This document shows, piece after piece, positions 47,801 through 62,800 of a stretch of 64,000 nt of DNA. Position 1 is the first letter of the stretch. Every line of letters begins with the position of its first letter. The translations under genes were made by a program, and so were the position numbers. Origin of the DNA: Bugulina stolonifera (taxonomy: Eukaryota > Bryozoa > Gymnolaemata > Cheilostomatida > Bugulidae). Below the pieces are notes generated by a model. The model did no database searches and had not been told where the DNA came from. It saw only the letters and a list, made by a program, of their open reading frames with translations. The stretch is taken from assembly GCA_935421135.1 (NCBI GenBank), contig OW285188.1, positions 27,378,433-27,442,432 on the forward strand, read 5' to 3'.

Positions 47801-50800
47801 TCCCCTCTTATAATCAGCTGCACATAGGGTACTGTATATCCCCTTTTATAATCAACGGCGTATAAAGTACTGTATATCCCCTCTTATAATCAACTGCATA
47901 TAAAGTACTGTATATCCCCTCTTATAATCAACTGCATATAAGGTACTGTATATCCCCTCTTATAATCAGCTGCACATAGAGTACTGTATATCCCCTCTTA
48001 TAATCAGCGGCATATAAAGTACTGTATATCCCCTCTTATAATCAACTGCATATAAGGTACTGTATATTAATATCTTGCGTATTAATATATCTTCACATAA
48101 AGGGGTGTATGAGACGCTTTTCATTAGAAGTCTTAAAATCTACGTGTAGCTTTATGAGCATCAGCATTACCTCTGTCATTCGTTCTGAATGCAACTTTCG
48201 TTCTGAAGGCCATGTGTTAAAATCCCAACTGAGCTGTTTGGGGCAAAAAAGCATTATGTAAGCTTCCACCCTAATGTGTTTTGATCAGGACCCAAAATAC
48301 GAATCCTAGATCCTAACTCCATTAAAAACATCAACCTCTGCCTCTTTCTGAGTAATAGTCAGACTACTGCCAGGGCAAGTCTCAAATTGTCCCAGTAAAC
48401 AGGTTGGCAATTAGAGGTGTCTTCACGACCTAAATTTCAGACCCAGGCCAATTTGCGAAAAAATGTTCTGGCACACATCCGTCACAGAGTTGCGAATACA
48501 CCGACCTCATTTATTATTGAGCAGTCAGGGACTCGGTTCCACCTCTGTGAGAATAAGCCACCTTTGACTGTGATTATGTTGAACTTGGCCCCTGACTACT
48601 CCGTGGTAAATTCCTTGTAAAACGAAAGATCACAGTCATATATTTATATATTTTAACATAATAGGAGTTATTACCCCTGGTTATGAATTACATAAGATAT
48701 GTATATTGTATAATAATATTATATTATTGTTGATCGCATACTATTTATAACACTTTAACACATTGTTCAATGTTTTTTTGCTGCAATTGGCAAAGCCAGG
48801 AACTGGGCTCACTTTTCACAGCAGGATTGAGTGTGACTTGAACCTGGCACCTCTGGCTAACATATTAACAATCCCACCACCATCCTTTAACAATCCCATC
48901 ACCATCCTTTAACAATCCCACCACCATCCTTTAACAATCCCACCGCCATCCTTTAACAATCCCACCGCCATCCTTTAACAATCCCACCACCATCCTTTAA
49001 CAATCCCACCACCATCCTTTAACCCAAATATAAATTCCAAGTGCATTTCTCAGAAATTACTGCTACAAATTTAGTAGTTGCATATTTATGACATAAAATT
49101 AAGACATTAGCAAGTTTAAAAGGTAATTTCATAATTGCTTGTTTGAGTTTAATCTTCACTGAAATATTTAGGGATGTATGTAGGTTGGTTGGGGAATGTG
49201 GTAATAGCCTAGTGAACTAATTCTTGGTCACTGTATTCTGGTACTCTGGTTAGGTCAAGTACACAGTCTAGCTGTGGTGAGGGATGTAGATTCTGGTTCA
49301 GTAAATCATGTTACAGACCATCGCCATGTACTGGATTACTTCAGTCTACTCATAAAACTCTACACATACAATTCTATACGAACGATTCTACAATATACAA
49401 TTCTACAATATACAATTCTACAATATAAAATTCTACAATATACAATTCTACATACATAATTCCACATGAAAAATTCTACACGTACAATTCTACATCCACA
49501 ATTCTACATATACACTGCACAATACTATACATACAATGCTACATACATGTATAAGTTTAAACAAAGTGGAGATTTTCCTCACCAAATCTGCTCACTCGTC
49601 CCAAGTTTATTTTATTCACGTTTCCAGAGTTTAGAGCAATATGTGGCTGCTGAAGTTGCAAGTCATTTAGATTAAAAATAGTGGTGTTGGGGTGTATCAT
49701 TTGATTAGAATCAGCAATGCCAGATGCTCTACTGGTATATTTGAAGTGTACACACCAACTGCCTTCTGGTTCCAGGCTACTTGCAGTGGAGCTGCCAAAT
49801 TTATAACACCAAAGAAGGAGTTATAGACTTTGCAGTAAATTGAAGCATGCTTTCAGTTCAGCTGCTTATGCTAGAAAACAGCAAATACTGATCACAGAAC
49901 TGTGGTAACACTCTGGTCTTCCTACCTTATCGTTAGATTTGTCTCCAATGACCGTAGGAGAGAGGTGACATATAGCCCTACATAAAGGCTCGGCTACACG
50001 CGGAGCAATTTTTTGTACCAGTCTACAAATAGCCTTGATTAATATCCAGGGGGGTGATAGAACTACCCTCTAATCATCCATGTAGTTTCTCTATTATCTT
50101 TGGCTAATTTAGAGTCGCCTAATTTTGTGGGTTAGCTGGAAAAAATCTCTACATTATTAAACATTGAGCATGCTAATCCTTGCTTTGGAAAAGGTGTTCA
50201 TTTCAGTAAACACAGAACAGTGGCTCTGTGGCAATCACCTGATCTTTCTCACCTACATGTATAAGTATAATATACATGTATATAGTCAATGATGTGGTAC
50301 TATTGTAAATTTGCACTAGTAGTGTCCCATTTCATACATTGCAGGTCACACAAAAGAAATAAGTATTTTGTGAATTACAAAAAAATTGCATGTAAAGGTT
50401 AAATTCTGTAACCTAATAACACAACATTGTCTTCGAGTAGAAATATAAAGTTTATGCATTTACCATAATACTCTAGTAAGAGAATTGTATACCAAAACTA
50501 CATGTACATGTACGTCATGTATTGTTTGTTCTTGTAATAAGCCTAAGTTGTATTAACAGGTGTGAGAACTCTGCGGCGTGCCTTCTCCTCTCTCTCGGTA
50601 ATGTGGAGGTACAACAGCAAGTCTACCGGAGTATCAATGAGAAGAAATTCTCTATTGTGTCACATGAATCAGAGGAATTGAACAGGATACTAGTGCTGAC
50701 ACTAGCCAGGGCTGTAAATGCTGTGTGTAAGTAACGATGGGCCGGGTTCTACACCCCCCCCCACTCTATCACTGTGTGAAAAGTTAGGATCATAGTGTGA

Positions 50801-53800
50801 GAATGCTCAGGTATTTTGCTGAAACTATGCTAGAAGTAAGATGGAGATGATTGTGGATTATACATTATGTCTTGTAAGCTGAGGGGAGGATTATGGGGTG
50901 GGGTCACACTGGCGTGGGAGGGTAATCAGACTTGGCAGAGTGCCCGGTTCTCTAGCTATAGAGGCTGTGAGAGTGACATGTAATGTGTGGTAAACAACTG
51001 TTAGCTATAGTTGTGCAACACATGGTATGTACATACATATCTACCTCTTTCCTCATACTATGCAATGTTATCTATACTTACATGTATATATTATATACAT
51101 GTACATGTATAATTATTTATAAATGATAGATTATTTTTTAGTTGCGTAGACTTATGTATTACAGCTGGCTATTTCCTGATATCAAGTGCTGATGCTGTCA
51201 TAGTTGGGAACCCAGACAGCTCATCACATTGTATATAATCCCCCATATGATGTTGGTGTGACGGAGTTGTCTGTCTGTAATTATGGTGTTTGCAAAAACT
51301 CTCTAGCTCTAGCTCACATTCCAAATATAGCCTCCAGTCCATCCTCAGTATTACATTAGTCCAGTACATGATAGTCAGGGACCACACTCTAGACTCCACT
51401 GATGTTTGAATACACCCCTTGTCCCCCTCTTCATAGCTCTAGGGTGAACCCTGCACCAATCAGCAACAACCGTGCTGCTGTTATGTAGGCCCGTGGTAGG
51501 GATCTAATCAACTCGCCTGTTACATGTGTTGGCAGGTGACTCAGGACAAACAGGAAACTGGTGTGTCAGCCTGTTACGGAAGGTGTTTGAACACACACCA
51601 CACAGCTGGTCTGCTCATACACTAGAGACGTTTCCTCCCCTCATCCAGGAGTTCTACTTGCAGAATCATGTGCCAGGAGAAGATAAGCAGCAACTGGCCA
51701 GGAATGTGGATGCAGAGTTTCAGAGATGGAAATGTGAGTTGTGATAATATGTAGTATGTACGTGTATGTAGTATGAACGTGTATGTAGTATGTACGTGTA
51801 TGTAGTACGTGTATGTAGTATGTACGTGTATGTATGTATGTGCATATGTGTAGTATGTACATTGTATCACACATACACTACACCTCTGTCAACACTACTG
51901 TATTAGTCTGGTAGTGTTAGCTCATATAACTGGAACTTTGCCTACACTGACCTCTATTGCATATCATAATCCTAGAGTTGTCCCCTCTTGGGAGGAAGAG
52001 GGTAACAACCTCTATCATACCGACACCCTCCTGTCTATATAATCCACAGCTAAATGTAGATGTAAGATAACATTACGTGGTATATATTGAGTATATATTA
52101 CATATTACAAGTAAATACATGTCACACATTATACAAGTATTATACATGTCACACACATACAAGTAAATACATGTCACACATTATACAAGTATTATACATG
52201 TCACACACATACAAGTAAATACATGTCACACATTATACAAGTATTATACATGTCACACACATACAAGTAAATACATGTCACACATTATACAAGTATTATA
52301 CATGTCACACACATACAAGTAAATACATGTCACACATTATACAAGTATTATACATGTCACACACATACAAGTAAATACATGTCACACATTATACAAGTAT
52401 TATACATGTCACACATATACAAGCAAATACATGTAACACATTATACAAGTATTATACATGTCACACATATTACAAGTAAATACATGTCACACATTATACA
52501 AGTATTATACATGTCACACACATACAAGTAAATACATGTCACACATTATACAAGTATTATACATGTCACACACATACAAGTAAATACATGTCACACATTA
52601 TACAAGTATTATACATGTCACACACATACAAGTAAATACATGTCACACATTATACAAGTATTATACATGTCACACACATACAAGTAAATACATGTCACAC
52701 ATTATACAAGTATTATACATGTCACACACATACAAGTAAATACATGTCACACATTATACAAGTATTATACATGTCACACATATACAAGCAAATACATGTA
52801 ACACATTATACAAGTATTATACATGTCACACATATTACAAGTAAATACATGTCAAAAGAGACCAGAGTCCAAAGGACACCCGCATTGCAATTAATAACCA
52901 GTGGTTTACATACCTTCAGCATCATCTATGGGATTGTACATAAAAAGGTATTGGGATGAACCCAGGAGGGGGGCCATATCTGTCTTTGAGACAGCATAGG
53001 GCAAGGGAGTGTCCCTAGGACAGCATAGGGCGAGAGGGTGTCCCTAGAACAGCATAGGGTGAGGGGCATCCTAGGACAGCATAGGGTGAGGGGCCAATAT
53101 AAATGTCTTGTATTTCTCCCGTTGATTGCCAGATTAGAGGAGAGGAGGAGGGAAGGAAGGAGATTGTGAGTCCTGTATTTGTTTCATGCGTTTCATAGTG
53201 AAAAGGAAGTCAAAGTGCTTGTTTTTTACAAATCTCCATATTAAAGTGGTACACATTGGTATATTGTCATTATTTAGTTAAATTGTATGTAATTACCATG
53301 GCCATATGAGATAATAAATATATGTGTGTGTGCCCATGTTTGTCACTAACTACACATTCAATTCCATATGAGTAACAAGTTCTGATGAGATGAAATTATT
53401 AAGTAATAATTTGAACTCAATTAGTTGCTACAGCTTATGTGTAGATTTAGTCAGCCCTTCCTTCCTCTTTCCGCTAATTGCCTCCCATTCTCTCCTTTCC
53501 TCTACATGGTAAATCAAGTGGCTTTCCCTTCATTACTTGTCCATTTGAATACAGGGATTATACAAGTTCTTGGTTAACCCATTTAATGGGTTTTACTACA
53601 TGTTACAGGACCAGCTACTTGACTTACGCTGTAGGCTATAGTGTAATATTGTAATATGAAGGACAAATGCAAGTCATAGTACCAGATGTACTGTTATACT
53701 ACTCTACTACAGTATTCAACACAATACCATATTTGTCTCTCTCCCTCTCCACCCTCCAGAATCTGTTTAATTCTCTCTGGAGTGGCCTCAGCTCTTGAGT

Positions 53801-56800
53801 GTGCTCAGCCAGCAAGATGATAAATGGCTTTCACCTCCGTCACTCAGTTTTGGTGCCAAGCCCCAAAACAAACGTGATCCTTCTTAGTGGTTAATGGTAT
53901 GACTTAAGCTCTCACTCTCATTAGCTCAGCAATAACCTCTCAAATTATTCTGACTGACTGTCTGGTATGCCATGGATTTAGCTAGAGAAGGATGCATAGT
54001 GTGTGGTATGTCTTATGTAGTCACATCTCCACCAGCATGTGATGTAGAGTTGAACCAGCGTCTCTGGAACAGGATGTTTTGCATTGAATACCAATTAGAT
54101 GGTCAGAGACATGTTTGTATTTGCATAAAATTTAACTAGAGAATATGTAAAACACTCCACTTGAGGATACCTGCAGCTTTTGAGTTCCTCATTTACATAA
54201 ACTTTGTGCATGGTTAAATTTGATTTTGCCGTCTCGTCTTCTGTCTCTGCCTCTCGTAGAAGCTCTCAGAAGTGACCCAAATAACTGTTTGGTATAAATT
54301 TGGATTTCCAGTTTGAATTATAAAATTATTCCAAACTATTCTGTTTAAACATGTAGTAGAAACATTGCAACATAAATATACTCAAGCTAGTCAGCTAGTC
54401 AGCTCAAATTCCAACAGGCTTCAAGGTTACTGCTGTGGTAAAAGTTATACTAGTGCCAACCTTTACAGTATCTAAACAGCCTGGTGCCTGTGCACTGTAT
54501 TAGTAGTGAGTATCTACTGCTCATCATCTGCTGTTGGGTGAAAGATGGATGCTAAGCTGTACACTTACTGTCGCTAATATTCTACATGTACATGTATAGT
54601 TACTCTCTGTTTATCAAGGAGGGCACAACTCCAACACTCTGTTTTACTCAACAACCATAATCTACCTGCAGTTCAGTATGTGATTGGCTAGTTCCCTTAG
54701 AACTGCTCCCTCTCTTCTCATCCAACTTTAATCAATCTATTGATTTTTTACTAAACCTAAATGGGATTACATGCAGTGGGATGAGATGACATCAGCTAAC
54801 ATGTCCATATATGGGCATAAATCTGCCCATGTATTGCATTATGATGTATCATTATTGTTATAGACATATTAATACTGTTCCATGTACATGTATGTACATA
54901 ATCTCTAAGTAGTATTTACATGTAAAAAATATGTTTTTTCCTCTACAGCAATTACAGACGTTGACAGCGCAGTGACTCATTTCTCCAGAACTGGTGCTGA
55001 TAGACCATTGTTCTTTTGGTAAGTACGTTGTGTAATTGTGGGTATATTTGTACATGCTGTGCACCTGTGTATATAGGGATATTACACGTATAATAATGGT
55101 ATTACATGTATATGTACTACTACTACTAGTGTACATGTACTGGGTGTACATGTACTGCTACGTGTATATGTACTATATGTATATGAATTGGCTAAAATAT
55201 AGTAATTTATAAAGTTGGCAACAAATTAGCAAACTATAGTGACAAAAGTGCTATGTATAGTAGTTTTCAGATGGCACTGGAGCCATTGTATCACTGGAAC
55301 ACTAGATTTAGTGCACCAATAAGGTACTAATGGATAGTACTGTACTAATGGATAGTACCGTTATGGTAAGCACTGAAATAGTGCTGTAGATAGTATAATC
55401 AGCATCAGATGATAGCCATGGGGATGAACTGGTTAAGCTGGTTTGTCTCTCCCTCATTGTTAAGGCAAGAGATAAGAAAGATTGATATAGTATTTAACTT
55501 CCCAAATGCCTGATTAATCTGTACATGGCATTTCTTTTACTGCGTCAAACAATGTTATATGCCAGGCACATGACAGCCCTCCCTCCCCTCGCTAAGTATC
55601 TCCTAACTTATTTAATTGTCTATCTTTTGTTTTTACAGTATTATGTGGCAGTGCGTTATGACACAAACCCCTATCAGACATACAGCCTACAAGTAAGCCT
55701 CTATCTGCCCTACCATACTATAACCTGTATTAACTATGTAAAGTATGTGCATATTATTCCCTGTACTGCATAATAATAATATGTTATACATGACCATAAT
55801 CTCATTACTACACAAAGAGAATAATGAGCCATAGGTTGATGATATACATATTCATTTTTCCTCTTTTTATATTAAAGATGAATGTTTGTGGTTACTTAGG
55901 ATAAGGTGAATCCCTTGGATGTAACATACATGTAATCTATTATAGTGTGCTACTGTGCACTATTAATTAATACTATACTATACTATATTACACTGTGTTG
56001 TACCTTCATGCTCTTGTAATTGTACGACTTGGGCGCAGTCTCCAGCTAGAGTGCGTGCTACCTGTGGGGGCTGTAGTTATCCCCCTCCTTGTTTTATCTA
56101 TTACCAGAGTTCTAGAGGCTATCGGCTCCAGGACCATCTGCCTGCACCTGAGAAAGTTCTGTGACTACCTAGCTAACCAGCTGGAACTCTGCCAAACCAA
56201 GCAGTCCTTCCTGCAGTGCACTGATGCCCTCAAGACAATGATTTGGGATTATCACCTCTTTCCCCTAGATAGGTTCATCCTCTGCTTGGTGAGTTATTAT
56301 GTGTACTGTATGTGTGCTGTGTGCCTGCAGCCTAGTCCAGTATACACTGAGGTCTACATGCTCACTAGTACAGTATACACTGAGGTCTACATGCTCACTA
56401 GTACAGTATACACTGAGGTCTACATGCTCACTAGTGCAGTATACACTGAGGTCTACATGCTCAGTAGTGCAGTATGCACTGAGGTCTACATGCTCAGTAG
56501 TACAGTAGACATCTGGTTGGCTGTATTCTGTCATTCTATTACACCATCTTACTGATCCCGTTAATTTCCTGGAGACTTGGCTCCTACCTCCCATCTTTAC
56601 CCCTCGGTACACAATGAATAAGTTTATACATTTTTTACACTGATATCATCTTGGAAGGGGTTTGGGAACATGCACTCTATTATTTACATATTATAATTAC
56701 GTTGGTCAATACCCTAGCTACATCATTCAATTGTTGGTGGTAATCTACCCTGTCTCTACAGACTCCATCTCTCCTACTGTGTTGGTGGTAATCTACCCTG

Positions 56801-59800
56801 TCTCTACAGACTTCTACATCTCTCTCTCCTCCTGTGCAGCCTGTGTACCCCCTGTACAATAAACTGATGGACGGATAGCTGGAACTGGTTGATGACCTTG
56901 TCATTGTGTTACCTTCCCATGTCTGACATCAACAACACCTACTCTTTATATTGTGTTGTCACTCTGGGAGAGAGAGGTCTGCAGCACTTAGTCCTGTTCT
57001 GTCTATCCGACTTCTTGACCTACGACCCACAGTCCTACAGGACAGTCTGCTCATATAGAAGACGGAGCTGGAGCCCCTTCTCTCTACTACAGTCTTATCT
57101 ACTAATTTACACTTCCTGGTCCATCGTTTGGGAAGATTCTTATTCAAATTACCCTGTGGAGGTTGCTGCCTGCTGCTAACTGGTGGCAATGGATGAAGAG
57201 TAACAACTGTACAGCAGAGGGTTTCCAGTGAGCCGGTTTATTGCTGGCACCCTGCCAGTTTGTTCCCTTCTCTCATTTGTCCCCCCAGTTATTATTCCTG
57301 ATTTACATATTGAGCAAACGCCAGACATAATGACCCGAGCCAAGAATCCCCGCAACTTTGACAATGAATCTAATGAATATAATTAAACAGATTACATCAC
57401 ACCTCTCATCTACCAGGGACCTGCATTCCTACCATTGCCTGCTTTACTTACCAAATACTTATTATAATTGCCTTGTCTTTAATTGAAAGTGACTTCAAAC
57501 CATAAATGTAACATTTACTCATGCTTAGAGAATTTATATGGCTATCAGAGTCTTTGTAGTCGCACTATCTAGTCCGTGAGAAGGATATCTCCCAGCATTG
57601 CAGTATTTTCTCACATAGCTTGTGATTAATTTTGGCGATTACATAACATGTGAACTTGTGTAATGTGTGGTAGAGATATGATTGCTGGGCACACTTATCA
57701 TCCTAACAACTGTTAGAAGTTGGTGTAATATCTGCTAGCTGTCCTGTCCCACTTGAGTCAGTCTATTGGCCAATTATATTTATGGACATTATGCCATTAC
57801 AGAGTATGAGAACGTTTGATGCCAAAGACGCACAGGTGTGCCTGTTTACCATCAACAAGCTGCTCATTAATGGCACATTTATGGACATGGTGAAGGAATT
57901 CACATCATCAACCCCTGCTCAGCACTGGATGTCTCCTAGGTCCTATGAGAATAACATCGCATACCATTCAGTATGATTTTGTATTATAATATACACTTAT
58001 TAGATCAGTATTGTATTACTAGATCGGTATTGTATTACTAGATCAGTATTGTATTACTAGATCGATGCTGTATTACTAGATCGGTATTGTATTACTAGAT
58101 CGATATTGTATTACTAGATCGATGCTGTATTACTAGATCGGTATTGTATTACTAGATCGATATTGTATTACTAGATCAATATTGTATTACTAGACTGGTA
58201 TTGTATTACTAGATTGGTATTGTATTACTAGACTGGTATTGTATTACTAAATCAGTATTGTATTACTAGATTGATGCTGTATTACTAGATTGGTATTGTA
58301 TTATTAGATCGATATTGTATTACTAGATCGGTATTGTATTACTAGACGGGTATTGTACTACTAGATTGGTATGATATTATGTTACAGATTAGAATAGACC
58401 ATACAGAGAGTGAAAGCTGTTGAATGTTTGATAGGTAGTCGCCCAGTCAGTAGTGGGGTTAACCCACGGGTAGATCTATTGCTCTGCTGATAAGACATGC
58501 CTAATATGAGTATTAGATGGATTAGTGATTAGAACCAAGCCGGTACCGTGGGATTATCCATAGCATGCTAACTGGAGGTGTTGAGGGTGTGGTACTGCAT
58601 ACTTAACCTTATTACGTAACTCACTCATCCACTACCATCTCTACCATCCTGTAGAGATGTGTGTACACCTACTCATGCACTATATCCCTTCTCCTAATCT
58701 TAAAATGTTAATAACTTAAGATATGTACATTAGATGAGATTTAGATATTTATGTTGTAGAAATACCCAGAATTTCTCTTCTATGAAGGAATCCTGCAGAA
58801 GAACAATATGCCAACCATGAGCTCTAACCCTAACTTTCAGTATCTACCCAATTACTTTGACACCATATGTCTGAGAATGATCCCTGTGAGTATAGCAAGT
58901 ATAGCAGATATACTACATACATGTACATAGTATAGTCATGTATAGTAGATATACTACATACATGTACATAGTATAGTCATGTATAGTAGATATACTACGT
59001 ACATGTACATAGTATAGTCATGTTTGTACTCACTCTGTGATTCTACCGGTACCGGAAAAACACCGAACCACCGAACAGCGGAATGGAATTCCCCGAAGAG
59101 CGGATGAATTTAACAGAATAGAATTTCTTTGTTTGCCTCACTTACATCATGACATTAGGTCATCATAACCAGCACTTTACTGTTATAAACTCATAGAATC
59201 CTTGCACAACTCAACCATAGTCATTTATAATTATAAAAAATTTATTATAAATTTTAATTCAAATGAGCAATAAATAAATGAGTAAGTAAAATCTAAACAT
59301 CTCGACTCTCAAATATCTAGCCCACAATGTTCCTGAACTGAGTGGCAATAAACATAATATTTTATGCAAAAAATATTTTACCAACTTATTTAATAAGTTG
59401 TAAATCACAATGACAATGGACAGTTTTAGCAATAAAAGGAAACTTATGCATTGATCAACCGTGAGTATTCCTGAGAAATAGCAATGAATGTAATGAGTCC
59501 CAAATTTTATTAGTTCAAGATCTTTATTGCAGCTCAAGACATTTCGACTAAGTTCAAACTTGCCATTTCTTCAATAGAACCACACAATTCGGAAAATAAA
59601 CGGATAATCAGATGAAGATGAGCGGCACAATGTGCGTCGCTGAATAGGGTACTTTTCTTTTGTGTGGATGGTAGCAAAATGTGACTTCGCTTTTCCGAGC
59701 TCCCAACTGTGCTTATAATAATTTACGATCAACGATGAAAAATAAGCTATTGATTTTAATTTTTATTTTAAGTTTTAGCAGAAGAAACCCATAATACTAA

Positions 59801-62800
59801 TAAGTAGTAGTTGAAAGGTTAAGAAATGATTATTTTCAGCGGCGGATCCAGGGATGGTGCAAGTGGTGCATTTGCACTACTGAAAATTTCAAAAAAAAAC
59901 CTAGCACAAAAGTATATTTTTGTAATGCATAGGAGTTCAAAAACATGTAATATGTTACTATATTATATTTCTTGATCCATGTAAATATTCCAACCATTTT
60001 TGCCATTTATAAGTCAGAGTTGAATGAGCACCACTGTCAAACCTTAGTCACAAGAAACTTTTTATCTATTCTATTTATTTCTAGGCCGGCCCATAGAATA
60101 GATAAAAAGATAAATATTTTTATTCATTTTGCTTATATAATTATATTGTTCATTGAATAAATATATTATTATCTATTATCATTTATGTTTTACTTTAAAA
60201 CAAAACAATTATAGGTTAGTTACTACTATTCAACCTAACTCAACTTGTCACCAACTCATTTAACTGAATGAACTGAACTGGCTCTTAGGTCCTCCTGGAC
60301 CTACAGATGCCAGAATTTTGCGTGGCGGCCGGGGCGTTGCCCCGGACCCCGTTGGGGGCCTTACAGCGCCCCCCCAAACCCCCAGCTGGAAGGGACGCTG
60401 CAATGCAGTGTGACAGGGCACGAAGCGCGCTGCACATGAAAACTGAAGTTTTACCTTAAGAAAAGTCTTAACTATCCATTTTGCACCACCCTTACTTCAT
60501 TCCTGGATCCGCCACTGATTTTATTTTAACTTGTTGTTTTAGTATCATAAAAATTCATATGGAACTTCTGCACAGTAGAATATGAACCCATTGATATAAA
60601 ATAAATTAATGTGAATTAATATAATAATAATGTCAATGTGATAAGTATTGTTATATACAATAATACACATGATATTTTTATTTAATTTGTTATGATAATG
60701 ATTATTGTTATTGCCTAACACAGTTGATATATTAATATCGTTTATTAATGATCAATTTTACGAAAGATGGGCGATTTTAAATTGGGTCAACACGCCTTTG
60801 TACGGGCTCGATCTGTTCGGCGATTTCCATTCCGCTGTTCGGTAGTTTGGTGTTTTTCCGGCACCGGTCATTCTACACAGCCTTGCATTAACTTATAGCA
60901 TTCTAATGCAGCAAAGCATCCCCTTTAATGTTTACGTTTTTTACATCTTTTATTTTAATTAAATCAACTTGGAAAGTTTACAACTAATTATCTCTTATAA
61001 AAACATTTGTTTTAGAAATCTGGAAATCCCTTTAGCTTAACATACTTTTGGGTGTAATTTGAATTCGAAGAATGTAATGCTAATCAATCTTAATCCTAAA
61101 TGGGGGGATTATCTACTTACACTAATGGCCTCGCTGATAATCCAATCATTTGGGTAATTAATTTAAGTTTATTATTAGTTGCGACAATATTGTGAAATAC
61201 AAGTAGATTGCAACTTAAACAATACAAATACAATGCAAATGCCTCCTGACGTTATCATGCTAGATGGATGGATATACAAATGGCCAACCATATAAATCCA
61301 GGGGGCACCTGCCCTGAAGACCAGTTTCCTTGTCAAATTTAATGATAATTTTTGACACATTTGTTTGTATATGGAAGTGTGGATAGGTTAACAGGAAATA
61401 ATTGAGACATTGTCTGAACTGTAATTAATATGATTTATAGCTGGGCACTGGATGATCTTGTACACATGATATACTGGGTACCTTCAAACCTTCATCTTAC
61501 ACCTACAACAGTTGTGTCATATTTAGGGTGAAGCTATTATTTCCTGTTTTACCCACTTAAATACTGACTTCTATTTTTGTTGTTTGCTGAGTGCCGATTC
61601 TTCCTACTCACTACCCTTCTATCACACCAGCTAGCTTGTGTACCAAGACAAGCCAGCACTACTGCTATAACAACTGCAATGTATGCCTACCTGCAGGTGT
61701 TAGATGTGGTGATCCACAGGCTTATTGAGAGTTTGAAACTGGGACAGAGTTCGGAGAAATCCCTGGATACTATACTGAAGGAATTGTCTGTACTATACAA
61801 GTATCACGGTTAGCACCATCTTAGTATCATGACGGTTATTGCTACTGTTACTATTAACTATTACATACATACTATTGTCACCTTTGGCTGTATATGTGGG
61901 TTTGTCTCACTCTACACAGCAGACTTCAGTCAAATACGATTAATTACATATGTCCTATCTTCTATGTAAATAAGAATATATTATATGCAGCATTGTATAT
62001 TGCTATGCTATGTGTATGAGTATGTATGTAAGTGCTTATGTACTGTATATATTTGTTATTATATACAGACAAACCCGTGACCTATCTGTACAACACTCTA
62101 CACTACTATTACAAACCTCTCCAGGAGAGAGCACTCATCAAGAAAAAGCTTGTCTGTGGAATTCTGGGTAATAAATCCACATTCTTTCATACTTTCTGAT
62201 CATATAAACCTCCATGATGGTCAATGTGTGGTGTATAGTGTACTGTTGTATGTATAGTGTACTGTTGTATGTATAGTATACTGTTGTATGTATAGTATAC
62301 TGTTGTATGTATAGTGTACTGTTGTATGTATAGCATGTAATGTATGGCGTATATTCCCATGTGGTGCGTATCCTGTTAGGTTGAAGAGGAAACTCCACAC
62401 TGTAGCTGCAGCCCATAGTCAGTATCACAATATCCTCCCTTAGCTTGTCATCATTATATATTACTATTGTCACCCAGCCATCAATAGCCATCAATAGTTT
62501 CCTCTCCTCTCTTGTTGAAAATGAGGTGTTTAGAATAAAGTGACAGGCTAACAAGGCACGTGTGGGAGGGTGTCAGTGTTATATGATACCCTGGTAGTTT
62601 GTCCAGCTACAGCTGCTATGACATCATAGCTAGCTACAACTACCACAACCAGCCGACTGATGTGTAACTGTGTAGCACAGGATATGTACACTTTGGCACA
62701 CTAATCAACTGTATAGTAAGCAGTACCCATGTGGATGGTGTACGTGGGTAATGCTGGGTAATGCTGGGTAATGCTGGGTAATGCTGGGTAATGCTGGGTA

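Noticed and set aside
56889..57364. Moderately long open frames in MED23 intron 19
   Set aside because: MED23 homology is continuous from exon 19 to exon 20 without it, and neither strand gives a recognisable protein or good splice pairs.
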